Of a stretch of DNA of 44,984 nucleotides, positions 34,182 through 43,110 are shown piece by piece. This stretch comes from an uncultured Dorea sp. GTDB lineage: Bacteria > Bacillota > Clostridia > Lachnospirales > Lachnospiraceae. The position numbers were made by a program, and so were the translations under genes. Each line of letters opens with the position of its first letter. Within the stretch, counting starts at the first letter, position 1. The notes beneath the pieces were generated by a model. That model searched no databases. It worked only from the letters and a program-made list of their open reading frames with translations, and was not told the origin of the DNA. The stretch spans positions 1-44,984 of the forward strand of contig CAJTQA010000027.1 of NCBI GenBank assembly GCA_910578455.1, read 5' to 3'.

Positions 34182-34448
34182 TTATTTCCTTAATCCCAAT
34201 CTCTCGATCAGAGTACGGTATCTCTCAATGTCAACCTTTTTCAGATATGCAAGAAGGCCTCTTCTCTGGCCGACCATCTTAAGCAGCCCTCTCCTGGAGT
34301 GGTGGTCCTTCGGGTTTGCCTTGAAGTGGTCTGTCAGGTCATTGATCCTTGCTGTCAGCAGCGCGATCTGAACTTCCGGTGAACCGGTATCTCCTGCACT
34401 TCTGCCGTAATCTGCCACAATCTTTTCTTTCATCTCTTTTGAAATCAT
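34182..34448 (-). CDS. rpsO: 30S ribosomal protein S15
   Basis: Primary binder of 16S rRNA at the central domain junction. The start ATG (MISKEMKEKIVADYGR) follows AAGGAGG at 9 bases, in preference to a TTG two codons upstream. The 88 residues are full length, with the family signature LTDHFKANPKDHHSRRGLL in the middle. It has its own strong promoter, an 87-base leader and a terminator, so it is a monocistronic unit between the rimP operon and pnp. Confidence 0.98.
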   Translation of the reverse strand: MISKEMKEKIVADYGRSAGDTGSPEVQIALLTARINDLTDHFKANPKDHHSRRGLLKMVGQRRGLLAYLKKVDIERYRTLIERLGLRK

Positions 34449-34535
34449 GTTCAAAATCCTCCTTAAATATAATTATAAACGCCGAATATCAAGCAACGGC
34501 TGGAGCAACCAATCACCGAACACCGGCTCTTACCG
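34449..34535 (-). promoter_or_regulatory. rpsO leader, possible S15 autoregulatory RNA
   Basis: From the predicted start to the ATG there are about 87 bases. Two stems can be drawn on the minus strand: GAGC-CGGT with ATTG-(GTT)-GCTC, including two adjacent G-U pairs, and GCCG with CGGC just before the ribosome site. S15 represses its own mRNA in several bacteria through leader structures with a G-U/G-C motif. The fold here was drawn by eye. Confidence 0.4.
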
Positions 34536-34541
34536 CAGTCA

Positions 34542-34570
34542 AGTATATCATATGTAGTATCTTCTGTAAA
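34542..34570 (-). promoter_or_regulatory. Strong promoter of rpsO
   Basis: Minus-strand TTTACA (34565-34570) and TATACT (34542-34547) are 17 bases apart. Each is a 5/6 match, with an extended -10 (TGA). It lies immediately after the Na/Pi cotransporter stop. Confidence 0.8.
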
Positions 34571-34578
34571 GAAAAATA

Positions 34579-36234
34579 TTATACTTCCTCATCCAGCTTT
34601 TCTTCTTTCCGGCTGTCAAAAGGCTCAATAATCGCAAACGCAATATTTGTGGCGTGGTCTGCCACACGCTCAAGCCCGGAAACCGTATCAGAAAATATCA
34701 TTCCCGACATGGGCGTGCACTTGTTTTTCGCAAGGCGTTTCACATGCACTTTCTGAAGGCTCCTCTCCTGCTCGTCAATCTGGTCCTCCAGCGCCAGGAT
34801 CTCCTTCATATGCTCCTGGTTGCTGTTGGTGAACATGTCAAGGGAATATTCCAGCAGCGTAATGACATCTTTCATCATGTCTTTGAGCTGTTTTTTCGCC
34901 TTATCGCTCAGCTCTACCCCTTCCCTGATGCGTGTTGCCGCCGAATCCGCAAGGTTCTCCGCATGGTCGCCGATGCGCTCGATATCATTTACCACATGGA
35001 AGAGCCCGCCCAGCTTCTCCGCGTCCGACAGCGGCAGATCCATCTCATTGACCCGCACAAGGTAATCCGTTATCTTGCTGTTCATGAAGTCAATATATTG
35101 CTCAATCTTATATACCTTCTGAATCTTTTCCTCGTCCTCTTCGCACAGGGCATCTATCCCAAATCCAAGATTTTTAATCGCAACCTTTCCCATATGCTCA
35201 ATCTCATGGATCGCGTCCATCACCGCCGTAGACGGAGACATCATGGACTTCTTGATATAAAGCAGCTCAAACTCGTCTTTTCCTTCATCGTCCGTTCCCG
35301 GCACCGCCTTATAGGTAAGCTTGACAATCCAGCCCATGAACGGGAAGAGCATCGCCACCTCGAATACCTTCATAAGCGTATGTACATTGGCAACCGCCCT
35401 GGAAAGGCTGCCGCCGGATATGTAGAGCAGTCCGTCCGTAATGGGATTGAGCGCTACCATCAGGATTACAAACATGATAGCCGAGCCTATCAGGTTGAAG
35501 AAGAAATGTATGAGCGCCGCCCGTTTTGCATCCTTCTTTCCGCTTAAGCTTGCCGCCAGCGCAGACACGCAGGAACCGATATTGCATCCCAGGATCATAA
35601 ACGGACAGATCTTAAAGTCCAGAAGACCCTGAGACACCATGAGAAGTATGATTCCCACTGTCGCGGATGAGCTCTGCAGCACAGATGTGATAGCGATTCC
35701 CACCAAAATAGCCGCAAAAGGATTCTTAAGAGACGCAAGGAATTTCAAGATTGCCTGAGATTCCTTGACCGCCTGCATACTCTCTCCCATAATGCGGAGC
35801 CCCATGAAGAGAATTCCGAAACCGAGAACGACCTCTCCAATCTTTTTCACGCTCTGCTTTTTTGAAAACATGGTCATGATGACGCCCACGATGACAATGA
35901 GCGGCGCGATATCCGAAAGGTTAAAGGCAATAAGCTGCCCTGTCACCGTCGTTCCGATATTCGCTCCCAGTATCACTCCCGATGCCTGCATCAGGTTCAT
36001 AAGCCCGGAGTTTACAAAGCTTACCACCATGACCGTAGTTGCGTTTGAAGACTGGATGATGGCGGTGAACACAATACCTACCACCATCCCGATAAACCGG
36101 TTCTTCGTAAAAAACTCAAGGATTCCCCTCATCTTGGCGCCGGCCGCCTTTTCCAGGCCTTCGCTCATAAGCTTCATGCCGTACAGAAAAAAACCTAATC
36201 CGCCAAACAATAAAAACACTTCCGTAATACTCAT
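34579..36234 (-). CDS. Na/Pi cotransporter family protein with PhoU domain
   Basis: Putative sodium-phosphate symporter of the NptA/YjbB type. The 551 residues have an N-terminal membrane half with the two inverted-repeat signatures, QSSNATT at 61-67 and QSSSATV at 187-193, and GANIGTT near 90, then a cytoplasmic PhoU-like helical domain (about 330-535). AAAGGAG lies seven bases before the ATG. The gene begins 15 bases after ribF ends, so it is probably the last gene of the rimP operon. Phosphate transport direction is uncertain for this family. Confidence 0.92.
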   Translation of the reverse strand: MSITEVFLLFGGLGFFLYGMKLMSEGLEKAAGAKMRGILEFFTKNRFIGMVVGIVFTAIIQSSNATTVMVVSFVNSGLMNLMQASGVILGANIGTTVTGQLIAFNLSDIAPLIVIVGVIMTMFSKKQSVKKIGEVVLGFGILFMGLRIMGESMQAVKESQAILKFLASLKNPFAAILVGIAITSVLQSSSATVGIILLMVSQGLLDFKICPFMILGCNIGSCVSALAASLSGKKDAKRAALIHFFFNLIGSAIMFVILMVALNPITDGLLYISGGSLSRAVANVHTLMKVFEVAMLFPFMGWIVKLTYKAVPGTDDEGKDEFELLYIKKSMMSPSTAVMDAIHEIEHMGKVAIKNLGFGIDALCEEDEEKIQKVYKIEQYIDFMNSKITDYLVRVNEMDLPLSDAEKLGGLFHVVNDIERIGDHAENLADSAATRIREGVELSDKAKKQLKDMMKDVITLLEYSLDMFTNSNQEHMKEILALEDQIDEQERSLQKVHVKRLAKNKCTPMSGMIFSDTVSGLERVADHATNIAFAIIEPFDSRKEEKLDEEV

Positions 36235-36249
36235 TTGTATTCTCCTTTG

Positions 36250-37173
36250 CTACTCTATCCCAAAGTATTTCCTGCCATACATAATATCTTTATCCACATG
36301 TGCTTTCATCTCTTCTACGCTGCCGAATTTTTGTTCCGGCCTTCTGAATTCCAAAAATTCTGCTTTCACTTTCCTTCCATACGCATCGCTGCCATATTGG
36401 AACAGAAAACTTTCCAGCACAACCTTATTGTCTTTTGAAACCGTCGGTTTCACGCCCACATTTGAGATTCCCGGATACTTAATCCCGTCGATCGTAATCT
36501 CGCTGATATACACGCCCTTCGGCGGAACCAGCTTATATTCGGGCCAGGCCACATTCATCGTAGGGAAACCGAGCGTCCTCCCAAGCTGATTTCCCCTCTC
36601 CACTCTTCCGTTCACCTCAAAAGGATATCCAAGCAGATAATTTGCCAGGCGGACATTCCCTTTTTTCAGAACATCCCGGATGTACGTGCTGCTGATGACA
36701 TGCTCCCCGTAACGTTCCTTCTCCACCACTACCAGTTCGTATCCGTATTCTTTTGCATACTTTTCCAGCGTATGGACATCGCCGCCCTGGTCTTTCCCGA
36801 AGTGAAAATCCGCTCCTACCACCACATATCCTGCATTGAATACACCGCAGACTACCTTGCGTATGAACTCTTCCGCCGTCATGCTGCGGAATTTTTCCGT
36901 AAATGGGCACTCCACAAGATAATCCACCTCCTGGCTCAGATGGTGGCAGCGCTCCCTGCCTGTCATCAGGCGTTCCATGTGCAGATGTTTTGCTTTCCAC
37001 AAGGGGCGCATGTCAAAGGCACACACAATGCTGACCGTATTATTTTCTTTTTTTAGCCTTTGAACCGTCTCTATCAGTTTCTGATGTCCCAGATGAAGAC
37101 CGTCAAACTTGCCGAAGGTAACCGCCGACCTTCTTCTGTCCAGATAATGGGACAGCCATTTCACATAGCGCAT
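36250..37173 (-). CDS. ribF: Bifunctional riboflavin kinase / FAD synthetase
   Basis: Makes FMN and then FAD. The start MRYVKWLSHYLDRR is five bases after AAGGAG and gives 307 residues; an in-frame extension into truB was rejected. The N-terminal adenylyltransferase domain has TFGKFDGLHLGHQKLI near 19-34. The C-terminal kinase domain has GRTLGFPTMNVAWP, PPKGVYISE and ISNVGVKPTV (about 190-240). It follows truB by 17 bases, the standard Firmicute order. Confidence 0.96.
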   Translation of the reverse strand: MRYVKWLSHYLDRRRSAVTFGKFDGLHLGHQKLIETVQRLKKENNTVSIVCAFDMRPLWKAKHLHMERLMTGRERCHHLSQEVDYLVECPFTEKFRSMTAEEFIRKVVCGVFNAGYVVVGADFHFGKDQGGDVHTLEKYAKEYGYELVVVEKERYGEHVISSTYIRDVLKKGNVRLANYLLGYPFEVNGRVERGNQLGRTLGFPTMNVAWPEYKLVPPKGVYISEITIDGIKYPGISNVGVKPTVSKDNKVVLESFLFQYGSDAYGRKVKAEFLEFRRPEQKFGSVEEMKAHVDKDIMYGRKYFGIE

Positions 37174-37190
37174 AAACACTCCTTGTAACT

Positions 37191-38096
37191 CTATTTTTCG
37201 GGAAAAAACATCTTTTCCAGACGATACGTTTCTTCCGTCTCCTCCCACTTGTACAGGGCAATGAACTGCCCCTCGCTGTCATACAGGCGGATTTTCCCGC
37301 CTCCCGTCTCATCTGGGCGCTCCTCCAATGCCTCTTGGGGCAGCGGATTTCCGTTTTTCGCATAAAGCTCCCAGGATTTTCTGATCTGTGCCTTGCAGTA
37401 TTCCGGGAACATAGCGTCCACAGGCACTACCCTGGCTGCCAGACTTCCTGCCTGCGCCAGCTCTTCAATCTCTCCCAGCGTCAGCGCATCTTCTATATGA
37501 AATCTCCCCACCCTGGTCCGGCAAAGCTCTTCCATGCATCCTCCGCACCCGAGCTTCTCCCCGATATCATGGCACAAGGTTCGGATGTAAGTACCCTTTG
37601 AGCAGGTCACAGACATGCGTACTTCCGGAAGAGCCGTCTCCAAGATCTCCGCGCTGCATATCTCTACCCGGCGCGCTTTTCTTTCTACTTCCTGCCCCTT
37701 TCGGGCAAGCTCGTAAAGCCTTTTCCCCTGAACCTTGACGGCAGAGTACATAGGAGGGATCTGGTCGTACTCCCCCTGAAACGAAAGCACGGTCTCCCTT
37801 ACTTCATCCTCCGACGCATCTAACGGGCGCTCAGACAGCACTTTCCCGGATATATCCTGCGTATCCGTCACCTTTCCCAGAAACATCACTGCCTCGTATG
37901 TCTTATTTTCATCAGTCAAAAGGCTGCAGACTTTCGTTCCCTTCCCGAGACAGACCGGAAGCACCCCCACTGCGTCAGGGTCTAAGGTTCCCGTATGGCC
38001 AATCTTTTTCTGCCCGGTGATCCCTCTCAGTTTCGCCACTACGTCATGGGAAGTATAGCCTTTTTCTTTATATACATTCAGTATTCCGTGCATCAT
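37191..38096 (-). CDS. truB: tRNA pseudouridine-55 synthase
   Basis: Forms pseudouridine 55 in the tRNA T loop. The 301 residues have GILNVYKEKGYTSHDVV at the N terminus, the catalytic motif GHTGTLDPDAVGVL with Asp39, and KVQGKRLYELARKG near 123-136. The ATG overlaps the stop of nrnA by four bases, with GGAGAG as ribosome site. Confidence 0.97.
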   Translation of the reverse strand: MMHGILNVYKEKGYTSHDVVAKLRGITGQKKIGHTGTLDPDAVGVLPVCLGKGTKVCSLLTDENKTYEAVMFLGKVTDTQDISGKVLSERPLDASEDEVRETVLSFQGEYDQIPPMYSAVKVQGKRLYELARKGQEVERKARRVEICSAEILETALPEVRMSVTCSKGTYIRTLCHDIGEKLGCGGCMEELCRTRVGRFHIEDALTLGEIEELAQAGSLAARVVPVDAMFPEYCKAQIRKSWELYAKNGNPLPQEALEERPDETGGGKIRLYDSEGQFIALYKWEETEETYRLEKMFFPEK

Positions 38097-39055
38097 CTTT
38101 CTCTCTCCAGCTGTATCTCAATCTGGCGGGAAAGGTTGTTGATCACGTCGTAAGGGGTTCCTGCCAGCGTTAAGCCTGCCGCCTTTTTATGGCCGCCGCC
38201 ACCGAAATATCTTGCGATCTCGCTGACATCCACCAGATCCCCGGAGCGCAGGCTCACTTTATAGACGTTCGGATTTATCTCATCCATAAAGATTGCCACT
38301 TCCACGCCGCTTGTATTACGCAGCTGGCTTGCTATCCCGTCCAGGTCGCTTCTGTCCACGCCGAAAAAGTTCATCTCCCGCCTGCGGATATATGAGGCGA
38401 TGCATTTCCCGTCCAGGAATACGATGCTCTCCAAAAGCGCCCGCCCCAGAACCTGGTGCTGGGCATAGGTCTTTTCATAATACGTCTCCCGGATGATCTT
38501 CGGGGCGTCCACGCCTTTAGACAGCAGCTCTGCCGCCGCCATGTGGGTGGACGGAGCCGTGCAGGAATACTGGAACACACCTGTATCATGGACGATTCCA
38601 AGATAGATCGCCTCCGCAGAGCGAAGGCTCACATGCTCTTTCTCCATCAGCCCATATACAAGCTCCGACGTAGAGCTTGCTTCCGGCACGACATGCTCGG
38701 CCTCTGCAAAGCTCTGGCCTCCTACATGGTGGTCAATGCACAGCGTATGCTTTGCGCCCTCAAACAGAGGGGCGGAAAAGCCGAGACGTTCAAGCCCCCG
38801 GCAGTCCAGGCATACGAACAGGTCATATTTCTTATCTTCCCCCACCTCATGGCGGATGTCCTTCGTTCCTTCCAGAAACGCAAACTTCCCAGGAATTTTC
38901 TCCAGATACACATCCACCTCTTTCTCTGGGTATTTCTCCTTCACGTACCAGTACAAGCCCATGCTGGCGCCCACACAGTCGCCGTCCGGCCGTATATGCC
39001 CGCCGATGGCAACTGTGCGCGCCGCATCCAACATTTTATTCAGCATCCTCTTCAC
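38093..39055 (-). CDS. nrnA: DHH/DHHA1 phosphoesterase (nanoRNase/pAp phosphatase)
   Basis: Likely degrades very short RNA and 3'-phosphoadenosine-5'-phosphate. The 320 residues have the DHH-family motifs GGHIRPDGDCVGAS (18-31), LDCRG (83-87), DHH at 108-110 and GGGGHKKAAG near 288. The listed GTG start overlaps the rbfA 3' end by 20 bases and has GGAGG at a 6-base spacing. An ATG three codons later is the alternative. Position after rbfA and before truB is typical of Clostridia. Confidence 0.93.
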   Translation of the reverse strand: MKRMLNKMLDAARTVAIGGHIRPDGDCVGASMGLYWYVKEKYPEKEVDVYLEKIPGKFAFLEGTKDIRHEVGEDKKYDLFVCLDCRGLERLGFSAPLFEGAKHTLCIDHHVGGQSFAEAEHVVPEASSTSELVYGLMEKEHVSLRSAEAIYLGIVHDTGVFQYSCTAPSTHMAAAELLSKGVDAPKIIRETYYEKTYAQHQVLGRALLESIVFLDGKCIASYIRRREMNFFGVDRSDLDGIASQLRNTSGVEVAIFMDEINPNVYKVSLRSGDLVDVSEIARYFGGGGHKKAAGLTLAGTPYDVINNLSRQIEIQLERER

Positions 39056-39434
39056 CCTCTGCCTCCAAATCTGATGTCTTCAAATCCTTCGTTACTTCGT
39101 CAATTCTCTTTGACATGTTCACCCCGTACTCAATAGACTGATCCAGAACAAACCGTATCTCCGGCGTATTCCGCAGATTCAAGTTTCTTGCCAGCTCCCG
39201 GCGGATGTACCCCACGGCGCTGCTTAACCCTGCAAGGGTGTCCTCCTGCGCTTTTTCATCCCCCAGCACGCTGATATATGCCTTGCAGGTCTTAAGGTCC
39301 GGCGCAACTTCTGCCGCCACCACGGAAGTCCATGCGGCAACCCTCGGGTCTTTAAGCCCGCCTCTGATAATATTGCTCAGCTCCCGCTGCACCTCCGTAT
39401 TCACCCTTGTATTTTTTATACCTCTCTTTTTCAT
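39036..39434 (-). CDS. rbfA: Ribosome-binding factor A
   Basis: A KH-like protein needed for late 30S maturation. The 132 residues begin with the family pattern KNTRVNTEVQRELSNIIR, include SVLGDEKAQEDTLAGL and LNLRNTPEIRFVLDQSIEYG, and end in an acidic tail. AAAGGAG lies seven bases before the ATG. It follows infB by 41 bases. Confidence 0.96.
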   Translation of the reverse strand: MKKRGIKNTRVNTEVQRELSNIIRGGLKDPRVAAWTSVVAAEVAPDLKTCKAYISVLGDEKAQEDTLAGLSSAVGYIRRELARNLNLRNTPEIRFVLDQSIEYGVNMSKRIDEVTKDLKTSDLEAEGEEDAE

Positions 39435-39475
39435 TCCATCGCTCCTTTATCCTGAACGGAGCTGCATGCTCCGCC

Positions 39476-42400
39476 CTATCTCGGAATTTCCACCATCTTA
39501 AATGCCTCTACATGGTCTCCTTCTTTTACATCGTTAAAGTTCGCAAACACAAAGCCGCATTCATATCCTGCCCGCACTTCCTTCACATCATCCTTGAAAC
39601 GTCTCAGAGATGCCAGAGAGCCTTCAAAGATTACGATACCGTCTCTTGTGATACGCACTGAACAGTCTCTCTCGAACGTGCCGTCAAGCACGTAGGAGCC
39701 TGCGATCGTTCCGACGCCGGACGCTTTGAACAGCTGGCGCACCTCTGCATGACCGAATACTTTCTCCTCGAACACCGGATCGAGCATGCCCTTCATCGCC
39801 GCCTCAACGTCTTCGATCGCGTTGTAGATGACGCGGTACAGACGGATATCCACGCCCTCGCGGTCCGCCGTCTCTTTTGCCGTAGCATCCGGGCGCACGT
39901 TAAATCCGATGATGATCGCATTGGATGCCGACGCAAGGCTTACGTCTGACTCGTTGACCGCTCCTACGCCGCCGTGGATGATCTTTACCACCACTTCGTC
40001 ATTGGACAGTTTCAGAAGGCTTTGCTTGATCGCCTCCACGGATCCCTGCACGTCTGCCTTGACTACAATGCCAAGCTCTTTTAAGTTGCCCTCCTGGATC
40101 TGGGTAAAGAGATCGTCAAGAGACAGCTTTGATTTCGTATCTTCCAGAAGTTTCACTTTGCTCTGGGAGATAAATGTCTCCGCAAAGTTTCTCGCCTCTT
40201 TGTCATTGCCGCATCCTACAAACACTTCGCCTGCATTCGGCACATCGTTAAGCCCCAGTATCTCCACCGGAACGGACGGGCCGGCCTCTTTCACGCGCCT
40301 TCCCTTATCGTCCATCATTGCCCTTACTTTTCCGAACGCGGAGCCTGCTGCCACCGCATCCCCGATACGCAGAGTTCCTTTCTGGACAAGAACCGTCGCC
40401 ACTGAGCCCCGCCCCTTGTCAAGCTGCGCCTCAAGCACAAGGCCTCTTGCCCGGCGGTTGGCGTTTGCCTTCAGCTCCATCACTTCCGCCGTCAGGACGA
40501 TCATCTCCATCAGGTCTTCAAGCCCCTCGCCCGTTTTTGCGGACACCGGCACAAATACCGTGCTGCCGCCCCAATCTTCTGGAATAAGCTCATACTCTGT
40601 AAGCTCCTGCTTTACACGCTCGATATTCGCGCTCGGCTTATCAATCTTATTCACTGCTACGATGATCTCAACGCCCGCCGCCTTTGCGTGGTTGATCGCC
40701 TCAACCGTCTGCGGCATCACGCCGTCATCTGCCGCCACTACAAGGATGGCAATATCGGTAGAGCTGGCGCCCCTCATACGCATGGCGGTAAAAGCCTCGT
40801 GCCCCGGGGTATCCAAAAACGTAATGCGCTCTCCGTTTACCTCCACCACATAGGCTCCGATATGCTGCGTGATCCCTCCGGCCTCTCCGCCGATTACATT
40901 GGTGTGGCGGATCGCGTCCAGAAGGGAAGTCTTACCGTGGTCAACATGACCCATAACGCACACTACCGGAGGACGTTTCTTCATCTTCTTCTCATCTTCG
41001 TCTTCCTCTTTCAGAAGCTCTTCGATGACGTCCACGACTTCCTCTTTCTCGCACAGGATGTCATATTCCAGTGCGATCTCCTCTGCCGTTTCATAATCAA
41101 TCTCCTGGTTTACCGTCACAATCTTTCCCTGCATAAACAGTTTCTTCACGATCACGGACGGCACGATCTTCATCTTATCGGCCAGCTCTTTAAGCGTGAG
41201 TATCTCCGGAATCACAATAGACTTGATCGCCTCTTCTACCTGCTGCACTTTCTGCTGCGGTTTCTGCATCTGAGGTTTCTGGTCATTCTTCCTGCCTTTG
41301 CCCTTCGGCATCCTCTCTTCCTCGTCGCGGCGGTATTCTTTTTTCTTGTAATCGTCTTTTCCTTTTCCTTTGCTTCTTTGAGCTTTCTGAGCCTCGATTG
41401 CCGGAGCCGGTATGGAAGAATCATTTTTCCGCCCGTTTCTCCTGTCGTCGCCCCTCTGTCCAAATGGCTGGTTTTTATCTCTGTCGCGGCTCCTGTCACG
41501 GTCTCTGTCTCCGAACCTCCTGTCTGACGGACGGTTCTGACGGTCTCCCGGACGGCTCTGGCCGCGATCTCCGCTGCGGTCTCCCGGACGGCCCTGGCGG
41601 TCTCCGTTACGGTCGAACGGACGGCTCTGGCGGTCTCCGTTACGGTCAAATGGACGGCCCTGACTGCGCTCTCCGTTGCGGTCAAACGGACGGCCCTGGC
41701 CACGATCTCCGCTGCGGTCTCCCGGACGGCCCTGACGGTCTCCGTTGCGGTCAAACGGACGGCCCTGACTGCGCTCTCCCGGACGGTCCTGACGGTCTCC
41801 CTGCGGCCTTCCGTCACCTCTGGACCGCTCTGCAAATGTTCTCGGGCGGTTTTCTTCCTGCTGCCTGTGTACGCCGCCTTTGCTTCCATCCGGTTTCGCC
41901 GCCGGCTGGGGCTTCACTGCCGGCTGTGCCTTCACCGCAGCCTCTTCCCTTGCCTCCGGCATTCTTGCTGCCGGTTCCGCTTTTTTTACTGCCGGCTTTT
42001 CCTCAGCCGGCCTTACAGCTGCAGGATTCGCTGCCGCCGGTCTTTCCGCTGCCGGCCTTTCTGCCGTCGGTCTTGCATGTTCCTGCGGCTTCACAGTCGT
42101 CTCTGCCCTCTGTACGGGAGCCGCCTTTGACGGACGTCCGTTGTTCGCCTGCACCTGCCTTACCTGAGAATTAAGCGGCTTGCCTGCCTGGCGTTTCGCC
42201 CCCGGACGCGCTCCTTTCTGCGTATTCTGAGGGCGAAGCACACGGACAATCTTTTTCTTCGGCGCATCCTCGCTCTTCTCCGGCATCTTTTCCACCGGCT
42301 TTTCCACTGGTTTCTCCGCCGGCTTTTCTTCTTTTCCTTTCCTGGAGAAAAAGTTCCTCACCTGATTGGCCTCCGTATCTTCAATAGAATTCATATGGCT

Positions 42401-42496
42401 TTTTACGCCCATATCTTTTCCGGCCAGGAAATCCATGACCTCTTTGCTCGTGGCTCCGATTTCCTTCGCCAGCTCATATATTTTAATTTTCGACAT
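39476..42496 (-). CDS. infB: Translation initiation factor IF-2
   Basis: GTPase that brings initiator tRNA to the ribosome. The 1006 residues are long because of a large variable N-terminal part. IF2-N folds lie at 1-52 and about 428-480, with a Pro/Ala/Glu/Lys region (55-205) and an Arg/Asp/Gly-rich repeat region (225-350) between them. The GTPase domain has G1 GHVDHGKTS at 516-524, DTPGHEAF and NKIDKP. Domains II, III and C2 follow (to RAGYECGFVFANFNDVKEGD). GAGGAGG precedes the ATG by eight bases. The start overlaps the ylxQ stop by 14 bases. Confidence 0.98.
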   Translation of the reverse strand: MSKIKIYELAKEIGATSKEVMDFLAGKDMGVKSHMNSIEDTEANQVRNFFSRKGKEEKPAEKPVEKPVEKMPEKSEDAPKKKIVRVLRPQNTQKGARPGAKRQAGKPLNSQVRQVQANNGRPSKAAPVQRAETTVKPQEHARPTAERPAAERPAAANPAAVRPAEEKPAVKKAEPAARMPEAREEAAVKAQPAVKPQPAAKPDGSKGGVHRQQEENRPRTFAERSRGDGRPQGDRQDRPGERSQGRPFDRNGDRQGRPGDRSGDRGQGRPFDRNGERSQGRPFDRNGDRQSRPFDRNGDRQGRPGDRSGDRGQSRPGDRQNRPSDRRFGDRDRDRSRDRDKNQPFGQRGDDRRNGRKNDSSIPAPAIEAQKAQRSKGKGKDDYKKKEYRRDEEERMPKGKGRKNDQKPQMQKPQQKVQQVEEAIKSIVIPEILTLKELADKMKIVPSVIVKKLFMQGKIVTVNQEIDYETAEEIALEYDILCEKEEVVDVIEELLKEEDEDEKKMKKRPPVVCVMGHVDHGKTSLLDAIRHTNVIGGEAGGITQHIGAYVVEVNGERITFLDTPGHEAFTAMRMRGASSTDIAILVVAADDGVMPQTVEAINHAKAAGVEIIVAVNKIDKPSANIERVKQELTEYELIPEDWGGSTVFVPVSAKTGEGLEDLMEMIVLTAEVMELKANANRRARGLVLEAQLDKGRGSVATVLVQKGTLRIGDAVAAGSAFGKVRAMMDDKGRRVKEAGPSVPVEILGLNDVPNAGEVFVGCGNDKEARNFAETFISQSKVKLLEDTKSKLSLDDLFTQIQEGNLKELGIVVKADVQGSVEAIKQSLLKLSNDEVVVKIIHGGVGAVNESDVSLASASNAIIIGFNVRPDATAKETADREGVDIRLYRVIYNAIEDVEAAMKGMLDPVFEEKVFGHAEVRQLFKASGVGTIAGSYVLDGTFERDCSVRITRDGIVIFEGSLASLRRFKDDVKEVRAGYECGFVFANFNDVKEGDHVEAFKMVEIPR
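41447..41824 (-). repeat. Degenerate tandem repeat in infB (DR/RG-rich)
   Basis: The DNA contains many near copies of 15- to 33-base units that encode RPFDRNGDRQ, GRPGDRSGDRG and similar. The protein segment is IF-2 residues 225-350. Units are offset and reshuffled rather than strictly periodic, as expected from repeat expansion and recombination. All frames stay open across it, which produces spurious open frames on both strands. Confidence 0.85.
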
Positions 42497-42830
42497 AACC
42501 GCTACCTCCTCTACGCATTTGCTCTTCCGTACCCAAATGTTTTTTCATTCCTCCTGCAAATCCCTCGTCCAGAACCGCAAGCGACGCTCTCAATTCCTTT
42601 CCCATCGCGCGCCCCAGAGATGCCTTATCCGAATAAAAATAGACCGGCACCTTATAAAACTCACACATATTCCTGAATCTCTTCTTTGTGTTTTCCGATG
42701 CATCCTCTGCCACGATCACCGCCGCGGCCCGCCCTGACTTCACCTGTTTCTCTGTGCTGAACTCTCCGCTTGCCGTCTTTCCTGCTTTCGTCGCAAGGCT
42801 CACCAGCGACAATACTTTATCCTGGCTCAA
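42483..42830 (-). CDS. ylxQ: L7Ae/L30e-like protein YlxQ
   Basis: Putative kink-turn RNA-binding ribosomal-type protein of 115 residues. The L7Ae-like core runs from about 4 to 100 (LSLVSLATKAGKTASG, AAVIVAEDASENTKK, VPVYFYSDKASLGRAMGKE). The start is a TTG inside the ylxR 3' end, overlapping it by 14 bases, with AAGGAG and GGGAG upstream. The exact RNA target is not known. Confidence 0.92.
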   Translation of the reverse strand: MSQDKVLSLVSLATKAGKTASGEFSTEKQVKSGRAAAVIVAEDASENTKKRFRNMCEFYKVPVYFYSDKASLGRAMGKELRASLAVLDEGFAGGMKKHLGTEEQMRRGGSGYVEN

Positions 42831-43095
42831 TCTCCCTCATCTCCTTCTCAAGAGATTCATACACTTCCTCAGGTATGGCCTGCTTAAAAGAACGCTCCAG
42901 CCCCCGGCTCTTCACCGCCCTGTCAAAACATTCCTTCCTCGGACATATATATGCGCCCCTGCCATTCCTCTTTCCGGTGGCATCCAGCATAAATTCATTT
43001 TCCGCCGTACGGATAATGCGAATCATCTCTTTTTTATTTTTCATTTCCTGGCATCCCACACATTTACGCATGGGACTTTTTTTATTCCTGTTCAA
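42817..43095 (-). CDS. ylxR: YlxR family RNA-binding protein (DUF448)
   Basis: A 92-residue protein with the family signature RKCVGCQEMKNKKEMIRI near 10-27 and GRGAYICPRKEC near 46-57. The TTG start is chosen because the first residues, MNRNKKSPMRKC, align with B. subtilis YlxR as I remember it. An ATG eight codons later is the alternative. The CxxC and CPRKEC cysteines could bind metal. It sits between nusA and ylxQ, the invariant place of this family. Confidence 0.93.
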   Translation of the reverse strand: MNRNKKSPMRKCVGCQEMKNKKEMIRIIRTAENEFMLDATGKRNGRGAYICPRKECFDRAVKSRGLERSFKQAIPEEVYESLEKEMREIEPG

Positions 43096-43110
43096 ACTTT
43101 CACCTGCTTT

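Noticed and set aside
41447..41824. CRISPR-like or VNTR array
   Set aside because: The repeats are in frame within infB, without unique spacers of constant length, and encode a coherent disordered segment.
41236..42174. Long open frames on both strands (minus 217 codons, plus 258 codons) inside infB
   Set aside because: They arise from the GC-rich repeat and low-complexity region of infB. Their products are simple Arg/Thr/Ala or Pro/Leu/Gly repeats without family features.
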